This document shows positions 51,761-60,389 of a DNA stretch of 64,000 bases, piece by piece. The stretch spans positions 1-64,000 of the forward strand of contig JADIYA010000007.1 of the NCBI GenBank assembly GCA_016705545.1. Reading direction: 5' to 3'. Origin of the DNA: Flavobacteriales bacterium (GTDB taxonomy: Bacteria; Bacteroidota; Bacteroidia; Flavobacteriales_F; PHOS-HE28). A program made the position numbers and the translations under genes. The notes beneath the pieces are model-generated. The model saw only the letters and a program-made list of their open reading frames with translations, had not been told where the DNA came from and searched no databases. Positions within the stretch are counted from its first letter, which is position 1. Each line of letters opens with the position of its first letter.

Positions 51761-52836
51761 AGCTATTGCTGGTTGCTGCGGCCAACTCGATCCACACGCG
51801 GCGCTGGGCCCACGCCTTCGCGGAGCATGGTCATGAGGTGCACGTGGTCTCGCAGCATGCACCGCGCGAGCCCTATGGTTCAGACGTGCGCATCCATCTG
51901 CTCCCCCACCACGGCGGATTGGGCTACGTGCTGAACCGGGCTGCCGCGAGAAGGATTGCGAACGGGATCAGGCCCGATGCGATCAACGCGCACTATGCCT
52001 CGGGCTATGGCACCTTGGCTCCACGGATCGAAGGCGTGCCGCTGATCCTGAATGTGTGGGGCAGCGATGTGTACGAGTTCCCCGACACAAGCTTGCTTCA
52101 CCGCTGGCTCCTGCGCCGGAATCTATTGCGGGCCGATGCCGTAGTGAGCACCAGCCGTGTGATGGCCGAACGCACGAGGCTCATTTGCCCGGACCTGGCG
52201 GCGATCGATGTGGTTCCTTTCGGTGTGGATACTGAACGGTTCTCGCCGATGCCGAAGGCCGATGGTCCGATGGTGATCGGCACGGTGAAGACCCTTGCTC
52301 CCAAGTACGGGATCGACACGTTGATCCAAGCCTTTGGGCTGATCGCCCATGAATCCGGCCTCGAGCAGTCACGGCTCCGCCTCGTGGGAGATGGCCCGCA
52401 GCGCAAGCCCTTGGAAGCGCTCGCTCGCTCCTTGCGCATCACCGACCGGGTGGATTTCATCGGCAATGTGCCGCACGACCGCGTGCCGGCAGAGCTGCTC
52501 AAGCTCGACGTGTATGCCGCGTTGAGCCGACGCGATAGCGAGAGCTTCGGCGTGGCGGTGATCGAGGCGAGTGCCTGCGGATTGCCGGTGGTGGTGAGCC
52601 GCGTTGGAGGCCTGCCAGAAGTGGTGGATGAAGGCCGCAGCGGGCTGGTGGTGCCGAAGGAGGATCCGAAGGCCGCTGCCGATGCGCTCCTGAGCCTTGC
52701 GCGCGATGCATCGCTGCGAAAATCGATGGGCGAAGCCGGACGCGCACTGGTGCTTGCCCGCTATGCATGGAGCGATTGCGTGGACCGGCAGCTCACGGTA
52801 ATTGAAGCGGCCATTGAAACCATGCGCGGGTCATGA
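51757..52836 (+). CDS. Glycosyltransferase family 4
   Basis: A 359-residue GT-B retaining glycosyltransferase. N-terminal half: LLLVAAANSIHTRRWAHAFAEHGHEVHVVSQ, then HYASGYGTLAPRIEGVPLILNVWGSDVYEF. C-terminal half with the EX7E nucleotide-sugar site: DSESFGVAVIEASACGLPVVVS, preceded by IGTVKTLAPKYGIDTLIQAF. Complete and in frame. Overlaps the upstream flippase fusion and the downstream GT2 gene by 4 bases each, so the three form one operon for a surface polysaccharide or glycolipid. The donor sugar cannot be read from sequence. Confidence 0.92.
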   Translation: MKLLLVAAANSIHTRRWAHAFAEHGHEVHVVSQHAPREPYGSDVRIHLLPHHGGLGYVLNRAAARRIANGIRPDAINAHYASGYGTLAPRIEGVPLILNVWGSDVYEFPDTSLLHRWLLRRNLLRADAVVSTSRVMAERTRLICPDLAAIDVVPFGVDTERFSPMPKADGPMVIGTVKTLAPKYGIDTLIQAFGLIAHESGLEQSRLRLVGDGPQRKPLEALARSLRITDRVDFIGNVPHDRVPAELLKLDVYAALSRRDSESFGVAVIEASACGLPVVVSRVGGLPEVVDEGRSGLVVPKEDPKAAADALLSLARDASLRKSMGEAGRALVLARYAWSDCVDRQLTVIEAAIETMRGS

Positions 52837-53888
52837 GCGTGCAGCCATCGAACGCTTCCAATGTCCTGCCGAATCCGCTGAAGGTTCGCGTTGTGATTCC
52901 TTGCCGCAACGAGGCCGGCTACATAGGCCGGTGCCTGCGCTCGCTGATCGACACGGACCGGATCGGCATGCAGGTGGAAGCCTGGGTGTGCGATGGAATG
53001 AGTGATGACGGCACGCGCGAAGAGATCGAGGCCCTCGCAGCCTTGCATCCGTGGATCAAGCTGATCGACAATACAGCGCGCACCACGCCCCAAGCCATGA
53101 ACCTCGGTTTGAGGCCAGGGGGGTACGACGTGGGGATCCTGTTGGGCGCGCACGCTGAAGTGGAGACCGATTTCCTGCGCGCCAATCTCGATTGCCTCGC
53201 CGCGCATCCGGAGGCGGGCTGCGTGGGAGGCATCATCACGAATGTGTACACGGACGCTTCCAGCCGGCGCATCGGTGCGGCCATGGGGCATCCGTTCGGC
53301 GTGGGTGGAGCGCATTTCCGCACGGGCCTCAAGGAAGGCGAAGTGGATACCGTGGCTTTTGGCGCATACCGCTGGGAAGCGCTGGCCGCTATCGGCTTCG
53401 TGGATGAACGGCTCGCCCGCAATCAGGATGATGAACTCAACTTCCGCATCACCCGCGCCGGATGGAGGATCATCCTGTCACCACGCATCCGCAGCCGCTA
53501 CTTCGTGCGCGCCAGCTTGAAGAAGCTCTTCCGCCAATACTGGCAATACGGCTATTGGAAGGTCTTCGTGAATCGGGTGCACCGCACCGTGACCACCTCT
53601 CGCCAGCTGGTGCCTGCGGCCTTTGTGCTCTTCCTGATCGCTGGCGGGGCTCTGGCCTTCGTGCATCCCCTGCTCGCGCTATGCTTTGGATCAGGCATCG
53701 CGCTTTACAGCATCGTGGCCATCGCCAGTGCCTTGCACGCCGCTGAACGCGTGGTTGATGCTCCGGGCGTGCTCCTTGCTTTCGTCACGCTCCATCTGGC
53801 ATATGGAACGGGCTACCTGCGCGGCTTGCTCGACTTCATCGTGCTGGGCCGCCAACCGAAGGGCAGCGCGGCTACGAGTTCGCGGTAA
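52833..53888 (+). CDS. Membrane glycosyltransferase family 2 (ExoA-like)
   Basis: A 351-residue inverting GT-A enzyme. VRVVIPCRNEAGYIGRCLRSL opens the domain, CDGMSDDGT is the nucleotide-binding motif, GILLGAHAEVETDF holds an HA in the place of the usual DxD second aspartate, and NQDDELNFRITRAGW is the catalytic QDDE region. C-terminal hydrophobic segments (AAFVLFLIAGGALAFVHPLLALCF and following) anchor it to the membrane. It resembles succinoglycan-type ExoA. ATGA overlap with the GT4 gene; a 12-bp hairpin terminator follows. Confidence 0.9.
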   Translation: MSVQPSNASNVLPNPLKVRVVIPCRNEAGYIGRCLRSLIDTDRIGMQVEAWVCDGMSDDGTREEIEALAALHPWIKLIDNTARTTPQAMNLGLRPGGYDVGILLGAHAEVETDFLRANLDCLAAHPEAGCVGGIITNVYTDASSRRIGAAMGHPFGVGGAHFRTGLKEGEVDTVAFGAYRWEALAAIGFVDERLARNQDDELNFRITRAGWRIILSPRIRSRYFVRASLKKLFRQYWQYGYWKVFVNRVHRTVTTSRQLVPAAFVLFLIAGGALAFVHPLLALCFGSGIALYSIVAIASALHAAERVVDAPGVLLAFVTLHLAYGTGYLRGLLDFIVLGRQPKGSAATSSR

Positions 53889-53892
53889 CGAA

Positions 53893-53918
53893 GGAGCCCC
53901 GGATCAATCCGGGGCTCC
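53893..53918. terminator. Bidirectional terminator between glycan operon and rpsA
   Basis: GGAGCCCCGGAT and ATCCGGGGCTCC form a perfect 12-bp stem with a two-base CA loop gap, between convergent genes. Confidence 0.85.
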
Positions 53919-53942
53919 CTCATTCAGCATTCAACCGAAGGA

Positions 53943-55796
53943 CTAAGCCTCCTCGCCTTGGGTGTCGTCCTCGGCGGTGCGCTCCTTGTTCTCCATCGAG
54001 CTCTTCAGGTTGCTCAGCACGCTGAGGTCGCCGAGGGTGCTCTTCTCCACCTTCTCGTTCACGCTCTTCACGCTCGCGCTGGTGGCGGTGCTATCGCTTT
54101 CCTTGCGGGTGCGCTTGCCTTTGGCCACGGTCTCCATCGGCTCATCGCCATCCTCGAAGGTGCGGGTATGGCTCAGGGCGATGCGGCGCGCATCGGCGTT
54201 GAACTCGAGCACCATGAAGGGCAGCTTATCCTCCAGCTCCGCCTTGGAGCCATCGGCCTTCTTCAGGTGCTTCAGGGTCACGGTGCCTTCCACGCCGTAG
54301 GGCAGGCTCACCACGAAGTTCTGACCGGCGCGGCCCGTGAGGGTACCCTCGTGCACGCTGCCCGGAGTGAACACGGAGGCGAATACCTCCCACGGGTTCT
54401 CCTCCACTTGCTTGTGGCCGAGGCTGAGGCGGCGGTTGTCCTTATCGACTTCCAGCACCATCACCTCCACTTCGTCGCCCACGTTGCAGAACTCGCTGGG
54501 GTGCTTGATGCGTTTGGTCCAGCTGAGGTCGCTGATGTGGATCAGGCCGTCGACGCCCTCTTCCAGCTCGGCGAAGATGCCGAAGTGGGTGAAGTTGCGA
54601 ACCTTGGCCTTGTGCTTCGAGCGCACAGGGTAGCGGAACTCGATATCGGCCCAGGGATCGGTGCTCAGCTGCTTCATGCCGAGGCTCATCTTGCGCTCTT
54701 CGCGGTCGATGTTGAGCACCACGCAATCAATCTCCTGGCCTTCCTTCAAAAAGTCCTTCGGGCTGCGCAGGTGCTGGCTCCAGCTCATTTCGCTCACGTG
54801 GAGCAAACCCTCCACACCGGGGGCCACTTCCACGAACGCGCCGTAATCGGTGATCACCATCACCTTGCCTTTCACCTTGTCGCCGGCGTTCATGTCGGGG
54901 CTGAGCGCATCCCATGGGTGCGGCAGCAGCTGCTTCAGGCCGAGGGCGATGCGGCGCTTCTCGTCGTCGAAGTCGAGGATCACCACGTTGATCTTCTCGT
55001 CGAGCTTCACCACTTCCTCCGGATGGCTCACGCGGCCGTAGGCCAAGTCGGTGATGTGGATCAGGCCATCGACGCCGCCGAGGTCCACGAACACGCCGTA
55101 GCTGGTGATGTTCTTCACCGTGCCCTCGAGCACCTGGCCTTTCTCAAGCCCGCCGATGATCTGCTTTTTCTGGGCTTCCAGTTCGGCTTCGATCAGCGCC
55201 TTGTGGCTCACCACCACGTTCTTGAACTCCTGGTTGATCTTCACGACCTTGAACTCCATGTTCTTGTTCACGAACTGGTCGTAGTCGCGGATCGGCTTCA
55301 CATCGATCTGCGAGCCCGGCAGGAAGGCCTCGATGCCGAAGACATCGACGATGAGACCGCCCTTGGTGCGGCACTTCACGAAGCCGGTGATCACCTCGTT
55401 GGTCTCCATGGCATGGTTCACCTTGCCCCACGCGTTGTGAACGCGTGCGGTCTTGTGGCTCACCACCATCTGGCCGCCCTTGTCCTCCTGCTTCTCGATG
55501 TACACCTCCACCTGATCGCCGATGGCGAGATCGGGCTTGTAGCGGAACTCGCTGATGGGGACCACGCCCTCGGACTTGTAGCCGATGTTGATCACCACCT
55601 CCTTCTTGTTCATGCCCACCACGGTGCCCATGAGCACTTCCTTCTCGGAGATGCTGCTCAGGGTGCGCTCGTAAGCGGTTTCCATGGCCTGGTGCGCCTC
55701 AACGCCCATGGCCTTCTTGTCATCCTCTACACCGGCCCAATCGAAATCGGCGGGCGGTTCTTTGAAGGTGACCTTGTTGTTCTCGACAGTTGACAT
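53943..55796 (-). CDS. rpsA: 30S ribosomal protein S1
   Basis: A 617-residue protein with six S1 OB-fold repeats; starts of the repeats include VLMGTVVGMNKKEVVINIG, VLEGTVKNITSYGVFVDLGGVDGLIHITDL, KVKGKVMVITDYGAFVEVAPGVEGLLHVSEM and the KAKVRNFTHFGIFAELEEGVDGLIHISDL segment. It binds mRNA leaders and delivers them to the 30S subunit. The C-terminal 70 residues are acidic/serine-rich and unstructured, as in Bacteroidota. In an organism with little Shine-Dalgarno use, S1 is expected to be a main mRNA-binding factor. A structured leader is annotated upstream. Confidence 0.96.
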   Translation of the reverse strand: MSTVENNKVTFKEPPADFDWAGVEDDKKAMGVEAHQAMETAYERTLSSISEKEVLMGTVVGMNKKEVVINIGYKSEGVVPISEFRYKPDLAIGDQVEVYIEKQEDKGGQMVVSHKTARVHNAWGKVNHAMETNEVITGFVKCRTKGGLIVDVFGIEAFLPGSQIDVKPIRDYDQFVNKNMEFKVVKINQEFKNVVVSHKALIEAELEAQKKQIIGGLEKGQVLEGTVKNITSYGVFVDLGGVDGLIHITDLAYGRVSHPEEVVKLDEKINVVILDFDDEKRRIALGLKQLLPHPWDALSPDMNAGDKVKGKVMVITDYGAFVEVAPGVEGLLHVSEMSWSQHLRSPKDFLKEGQEIDCVVLNIDREERKMSLGMKQLSTDPWADIEFRYPVRSKHKAKVRNFTHFGIFAELEEGVDGLIHISDLSWTKRIKHPSEFCNVGDEVEVMVLEVDKDNRRLSLGHKQVEENPWEVFASVFTPGSVHEGTLTGRAGQNFVVSLPYGVEGTVTLKHLKKADGSKAELEDKLPFMVLEFNADARRIALSHTRTFEDGDEPMETVAKGKRTRKESDSTATSASVKSVNEKVEKSTLGDLSVLSNLKSSMENKERTAEDDTQGEEA

Positions 55797-55885
55797 GCGT
55801 TTGCTTCAACTTGTATCCCGGACTGGAGGGGCGCTGTCCGAGAGGGTTCTTGATGTTGCGCCCGGGGCTCCCCTTCCCGGACGTT

Positions 55886-55920
55886 CCCCGTGCCCGCCAC
55901 GGTGGGCGGGGGAAACGGGG
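55886..55920 (-). promoter_or_regulatory. Structured rpsA leader hairpin
   Basis: CCCCGT (55886-55891) pairs with ACGGGG (55915-55920), and inside it CCCGCC (55893-55898) pairs with GGCGGG (55905-55910), giving a long two-part hairpin in the rpsA leader. A TACATTCG element upstream (55924-55931 on the minus strand) predicts that the leader is about 120 bases long. A second hairpin CGGAC/GTCCG is near the start codon. Autogenous control by S1 is inferred. Confidence 0.5.
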
Positions 55921-56026
55921 CCGCGAATGTAGGTGAATGCTCTGAAATGCAGGTGCATGCGAGCAAAGCCATCCGGTGAACGCGCTGTCACATGCGCTTC
56001 ATCCACCGGCCCCTACTTTCGACCCG

Positions 56027-56857
56027 ATGCGCAATGCACTCATCATCACCTCGTTCCTATCGGCCTCGGCCTGCCTCGCCGGTGGCGATCCGCTCACGGT
56101 AGGCGCGCGGTTCGCGGGCATGGGCGGCAGCGGCCTCACCCTCGCCGACCTCTGGAGCGTTCGGTTGAATCCGGCCGGCATAGCAGGATTGGATAAACCG
56201 GCGGCCGGCCTCTTTTACCAGCGGCACTTCCTCAGCGAGGATCTCGCCCATCAAGGGCTGGCCGTGGCGCTGCCCGTGGGCAAGGGCGCTTTCGGGATAG
56301 GCGTTGACCGCTTCGGCTACGACCTCTACAACGAGACACGCGCCAGCTTGGCCTATGCCATGCGTTTCGGCGAGGGGCTGCGCGCGGCCGTGCAGCTGAA
56401 CTACCTGGGTGTGCAGCTCGGCGGCAACTACGGTGGCACCGGCGCCTTCGCTGCCGAAGTGGGCGTGCAAGCCCGAATCAGCGAGCAATTCTGGCTGGGT
56501 GCGCACTTGTTCAATCCAACACGTTCCAAGCTGGGCACCGTTACGGAGAGCGATGTGGTGCTCGATGAGCGCGTGCCCACCCTGCTGCGCGCGGGCCTGG
56601 GCTGGGTCGTGAGCAGCAAGCTCACTCTCACCGGCGAGGTGGAAAAGGACATCGACCGTGCGGAGCGCTTCCGCTTCGGCGTGGAGTACAATCCGAGCAA
56701 GGCGCTCTTCCTGCGGACGGGCATCAGCACGGCGAATGTGCAAGGGCATTTCGGCGTGGGCGTTCGCACAGGGAGGCTCGATGTGGACCTCGCAGTGGCC
56801 GTGCGCGCGCAGCTCGGTCCCACGCCCATGATCAACCTGAACTACCGCTTCAAGTGA
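56027..56857 (+). CDS. PorV/PorQ-like outer-membrane beta-barrel protein
   Basis: A 276-residue exported protein: signal peptide LIITSFLSASACLAGG, then an amphipathic beta-strand series typical of PorV/PorQ/FadL-like barrels: the family opening GARFAGMGGSGLTLADLWSVRLNPAGIAGL, GAFGIGVDRFGYDLYNET and the terminal strand PTPMINLNYRFK ending in phenylalanine-lysine. Members act in type IX secretion (PorV, PorQ) or as surface barrels. The true ATG is 56027, 5 bases after a TACTTTCG; the frame is open upstream to 55976 but that part lacks a signal. The 3' end overlaps the next gene by GTGA. Confidence 0.85.
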   Translation: MRNALIITSFLSASACLAGGDPLTVGARFAGMGGSGLTLADLWSVRLNPAGIAGLDKPAAGLFYQRHFLSEDLAHQGLAVALPVGKGAFGIGVDRFGYDLYNETRASLAYAMRFGEGLRAAVQLNYLGVQLGGNYGGTGAFAAEVGVQARISEQFWLGAHLFNPTRSKLGTVTESDVVLDERVPTLLRAGLGWVVSSKLTLTGEVEKDIDRAERFRFGVEYNPSKALFLRTGISTANVQGHFGVGVRTGRLDVDLAVAVRAQLGPTPMINLNYRFK

Positions 56858-59025
56858 AACGCCTCGCGGCATCGGCGATCGGCGCTGCGCTGATCCTGGG
56901 TGCACGGGCCCAGGTCGATGGCGTTCCGCGCGATGTGATCGAGCAGCGCATCGAGGCCGCCGTGGAGCAATTAGGAGGCGACAATGATGTGGACCTCACC
57001 AACCTCTTCGAGCTGCTCGCGGACCGCTACACCGACCCGATCGACCTCAACCATACCACGGCGCAGGAACTCAATGCCTTGCTGCTGTTGAATGATGTGC
57101 AGGTGAGCGCGCTGATGCAGCACATCAAGCGCAACGGCAAATTGCTCAGCCTCTACGAGCTGCAGGCGATCAACGGCTGGGATGCGGCTACGATCCAACT
57201 GGTGCGGCCCTTCATCACCGTGCGCGAGAACCAGATGGGCGCACGGGCTTCGCTGAAGGAGATCCTGAAGCAGGGCAGCCACGAGTGGACCACGCGCAGC
57301 ACCATGAACATCGAATCGCGGCGGGGCTTCCTGGACCGCAGGAATTCCTTCGGCAAGGACTACGCGGATCCCAGCGGCAATGCGCTGCCTGATGCCGATG
57401 ACCACGAAGTGCGCGATTCGCTCCGTGCCAACAGCAAGGTGTACCTGGGCAGTCCATACCGTTTGTACACACGCTACCGCTTCCGCTACCGGCAGAACAT
57501 CAGCATCGGCTTCACGGCAGAGAAGGATGAGGGCGAGGAATTCTTCCAAGGCTCGCAGCGCAGCTTCGACTTCATCAGCGCGCACCTCTTCGTGCGCGAT
57601 CTCGGGCGGCTGAAGTCCGTGGCCATCGGCGATTACAGCGCCCAATTCGGGCAGGGCCTCACGTTCTGGAACGGATTGGCCTTCGCGGCGAAGAGCAGCT
57701 TCACCTTGAACGTGAAGCGCAACGCCGTAGTGCTGGCGCCCTACACCAGCGTGAACGAGAACCTGTTCATGCGCGGCGCGGCTGCCACCTTCGCGGTCAC
57801 TCGCAAACTCGAGCTCACCGGCTTCTTCTCGACGAAGCGCATCGATGCGAACGTGAGCGCTCAGCCCACGGGCACGGACACGCTCGACACCAACATCCAG
57901 GAGGTCATCTTCAGCAGCTTCCAGGAGGATGGCTTCCACCGCACAGCGAACGAGCTCCTGAAGAAGGAGTCGATCGGCGAGCGGATCATGGGCGGGCACC
58001 TGCGTTGGAAAGAGCGCAGCTGGAGCATCGGCGCCACCGCCGCGCGGATCGAATACGATGCGGTGCTCGCGCGCAGCGCACAGCCCTATAACCAGTTCGA
58101 GTTCCAAGGCCGCAGCAACACCACCATGGGCGTTGATTGGAATGTGCTGTGGCGCAACATCACCTGGTTCGGTGAGGCGGCGCGCAGCGCGAACGGTGGC
58201 GTGGCCATGAATTCCGGCCTGCTGGCCGCGCTCGACCAGCGCGTGAGCATGAGCCTTCTATGGCGAGACTACGGCCGCGACTTCCATGGCTTGCAGAGCG
58301 TGGGCTTCGCCGAAGGCACCAATCCATGGAACGAGCGCGGGCTCTACACAGGGATCGAGCTGCGTCCCAACCGGCAATGGCAGATCAACGCCTACTTCGA
58401 CCAATTCCGCTTCCCTTGGCTGCGCTACCTCACCGACGGCCCCAGCAGCGGCTTCGACTGGATGGCTCAGGTGAATTGGCGCCCCAGCCGCAAGGTGGAA
58501 CTCTATGCCCGGGTGCGCCATCAGGACCGTGCGCGCAACACGTCAGCCGATGTGCGCGGCATCGATCCGCTGGTGCGCATGGAGCAGACCAACTACCGGG
58601 TGAACGTGAGCGCCAAGGTGAGCAACAGCATCACCCTGCGCACGCGCGTGGAGACCGTCGATTTCCAGCGCGGGTCGGCACCCTTGCAGCATGGCTTCCT
58701 GCTCTATCAGGACCTCGTGCACCGCCCGCTGAAGAGCCCGGTCGAGCTAACGGCCCGCTTCGCGCTCTTCGAGAGTGACAGCTACGATGCGCGACTGTAC
58801 GCGTTCGAGAATGACCTTATCGGCGTGTTCGCGATCCCCGCTTACTATGGCCGCGGCATCCGTTGGTACGGCATGGCACGCATCACGCCCTTGCGCCGGG
58901 TGGATGTATGGGTCCGATACGGCGCATGGATCTACCGCGACCAAACGAGCATCAGCAGCGGCTTGCAGGAGATCAATGGAAATGTGCGCAGCGATCTGAA
59001 AGTGCAGGTGCGGTGGTTGTTCTAG
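56854..59025 (+). CDS. Exported helix-hairpin-helix protein with outer-membrane barrel
   Basis: A 723-residue exported protein. The signal peptide (LAASAIGAALILGARAQ) is followed by a region with tandem helix-hairpin-helix elements: DLNHTTAQELNALLLLNDVQVSALMQHIKR and LSLYELQAINGWDAATIQLVRPF, as in ComEA. The rest, from about residue 150, is an alternating beta-strand pattern ending RSDLKVQVRWLF, typical of an outer-membrane barrel. This architecture is common in Bacteroidota but not functionally defined; a link to DNA uptake is suggested by the HHH domain and unproven. It starts at GTG 56854, overlapping the PorV-like stop, so both are co-translated. Confidence 0.85.
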   Translation: MKRLAASAIGAALILGARAQVDGVPRDVIEQRIEAAVEQLGGDNDVDLTNLFELLADRYTDPIDLNHTTAQELNALLLLNDVQVSALMQHIKRNGKLLSLYELQAINGWDAATIQLVRPFITVRENQMGARASLKEILKQGSHEWTTRSTMNIESRRGFLDRRNSFGKDYADPSGNALPDADDHEVRDSLRANSKVYLGSPYRLYTRYRFRYRQNISIGFTAEKDEGEEFFQGSQRSFDFISAHLFVRDLGRLKSVAIGDYSAQFGQGLTFWNGLAFAAKSSFTLNVKRNAVVLAPYTSVNENLFMRGAAATFAVTRKLELTGFFSTKRIDANVSAQPTGTDTLDTNIQEVIFSSFQEDGFHRTANELLKKESIGERIMGGHLRWKERSWSIGATAARIEYDAVLARSAQPYNQFEFQGRSNTTMGVDWNVLWRNITWFGEAARSANGGVAMNSGLLAALDQRVSMSLLWRDYGRDFHGLQSVGFAEGTNPWNERGLYTGIELRPNRQWQINAYFDQFRFPWLRYLTDGPSSGFDWMAQVNWRPSRKVELYARVRHQDRARNTSADVRGIDPLVRMEQTNYRVNVSAKVSNSITLRTRVETVDFQRGSAPLQHGFLLYQDLVHRPLKSPVELTARFALFESDSYDARLYAFENDLIGVFAIPAYYGRGIRWYGMARITPLRRVDVWVRYGAWIYRDQTSISSGLQEINGNVRSDLKVQVRWLF

Positions 59026-59067
59026 AAGTTGAGCGGTTGCTTGCTCAACTTCGCCGGCGCGCATTCC

Positions 59068-59457
59068 ATGGCCCTCCATCACATCCGCATCTCGCGCGAA
59101 CAGCCCATCGCCTCTTTCGCCGGCAGCACCATGCCGCGCCTCGAATTCCGGCAGGCGCTCTTCCGCACCCGTGATGCGCAATGGCAGCATCGGCTTTACC
59201 GCGCCGCGCTCGTGGTCACCACCACCGCCATGGGGCTCGATGGCCGCAAACTCGTGGTGGACCATCAGGCCATGCGCTTCGCGCTGCTCTACAATGCATC
59301 CTGGCCGGAGCCGGCATTCCTGAAGATCCGCAACTGGCCTTACAAGCCGGTTGAGCTGCGTGAAGACGCACCTGTGGTCTCTTGGACCGTGGAGCTGCGC
59401 TTAAGGGAACTCCGGCTGCTGGAGGAGGAATGGGTGGAGCTGGTCTTCGTGGGCTGA
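59068..59457 (+). CDS. Hypothetical cytoplasmic protein
   Basis: A 129-residue protein I do not recognise. It has no signal peptide or transmembrane helix, and is rich in arginine, leucine and aromatic residues, with strand-forming segments LYRAALVVTTTAMGLDGRKLVV and PVVSWTVELRLRELRLLEEEWVELVFVG. Start chosen at ATG 59068. The region between it and the upstream barrel gene is 42 bases, so it may share the transcript. An ATG at 59131 is an alternative start. Confidence 0.5.
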   Translation: MALHHIRISREQPIASFAGSTMPRLEFRQALFRTRDAQWQHRLYRAALVVTTTAMGLDGRKLVVDHQAMRFALLYNASWPEPAFLKIRNWPYKPVELREDAPVVSWTVELRLRELRLLEEEWVELVFVG

Positions 59458-59480
59458 GCACCATCTACCTTGCGCACGCC

Positions 59481-60239
59481 ATGCGATCGTTCCTCTTCGC
59501 CCTGCTCCTGCCAATAAGCGCCACCGCCCAGATCAACAACTGGGATCCGCGCTGGTACGCATCGGACAGTGCGCTCATCTTCCACGACGACCTCGATTAC
59601 TACCTCAACGCCTATAGTGAGCCCGAGATCAAGGCCATGCGCAAGCAGGTGAGCATCTGGCGCATGAACTTCGACAAGCTCATGCGGCAGACCATCCATG
59701 AACTGCGCGACTACAGCGAAGGCCATGGCATGGAACCGGCTGCCCACGATTTCGACCTGCCTATCGCGCAGCAAGCCGGCCGCTATCGCCTGATGAACAA
59801 CCAAGGAAAGATCAGGGCCTTCATGTTCGGGAGCATCAGCAATCCGCCAGCGCGCGTGCAGATGGAGCGCTGGAGCCACTTGGCGAAGAAGTACGCGAAA
59901 GAGGCCGATGTGCAGCTCTTCGTGATCTATGGCCGCGAGCTTCACCCTGGCGACCGGAAGAAGTTCAAGCTATACCCCCAGCCGAAGAGCGAGACCGAAA
60001 AGGCGGCCTACGCCAAGGAGTTCGCCCAACTGGGCACCTTGCCCGTGCTGATCGATGGCCTCGATGAAGCGGTTTACACCGCCTACGGCAGGGTCCCGAA
60101 CGGCGCTTATCTCGTGGATGCCGATGGCAATCTGGTATTCCGCAGCACCTGGGCCGATGCACGGAAGATGGAGCACATGATCGACACGCTGCTGCGGTGG
60201 TACAAGGCCGGGCGTCCGAAGGGGTTCGAGCCCCGGTAG
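59481..60239 (+). CDS. Exported thioredoxin-like protein related to iodothyronine deiodinases, catalytic position replaced by Asn
   Basis: A 252-residue exported protein; signal peptide RSFLFALLLPISATAQ. Residues 111-175 match the deiodinase fold: IRAFMFGSISNPPARVQMERW, then LAKKYAKEADVQLFVIYGRELHPGD. In deiodinases and their bacterial relatives the GSxT-Sec/Cys-PP motif holds the catalytic selenocysteine or cysteine; here the equivalent residue is N121 (codon 59841-59843), and no nearby cysteine substitutes. The C-terminal part has the cis-proline-like LPVLIDG and the DADGNLVFRS strand. So the scaffold is present but redox activity should be lost. TACCTTGC lies 7 bases before the start. Confidence 0.75.
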   Translation: MRSFLFALLLPISATAQINNWDPRWYASDSALIFHDDLDYYLNAYSEPEIKAMRKQVSIWRMNFDKLMRQTIHELRDYSEGHGMEPAAHDFDLPIAQQAGRYRLMNNQGKIRAFMFGSISNPPARVQMERWSHLAKKYAKEADVQLFVIYGRELHPGDRKKFKLYPQPKSETEKAAYAKEFAQLGTLPVLIDGLDEAVYTAYGRVPNGAYLVDADGNLVFRSTWADARKMEHMIDTLLRWYKAGRPKGFEPR

Positions 60240-60389
60240 CACAGACCCACCATTCAGGCTGAAACGGTTCAGGATGGAATTGAGGCTTTCTACATGTCCG
60301 GTGCAGCGTCGACCCTCCGGTTTTACCGTGAGGATTCGGAAGAGATCATGCCAACCCTCTGGAATGACCAAGAGGATTGAAGGAACACC

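Noticed and set aside
53958..55793. 611-codon open frame antisense to rpsA
   Set aside because: Same mirror effect; the sense strand encodes S1 with six clear repeats.
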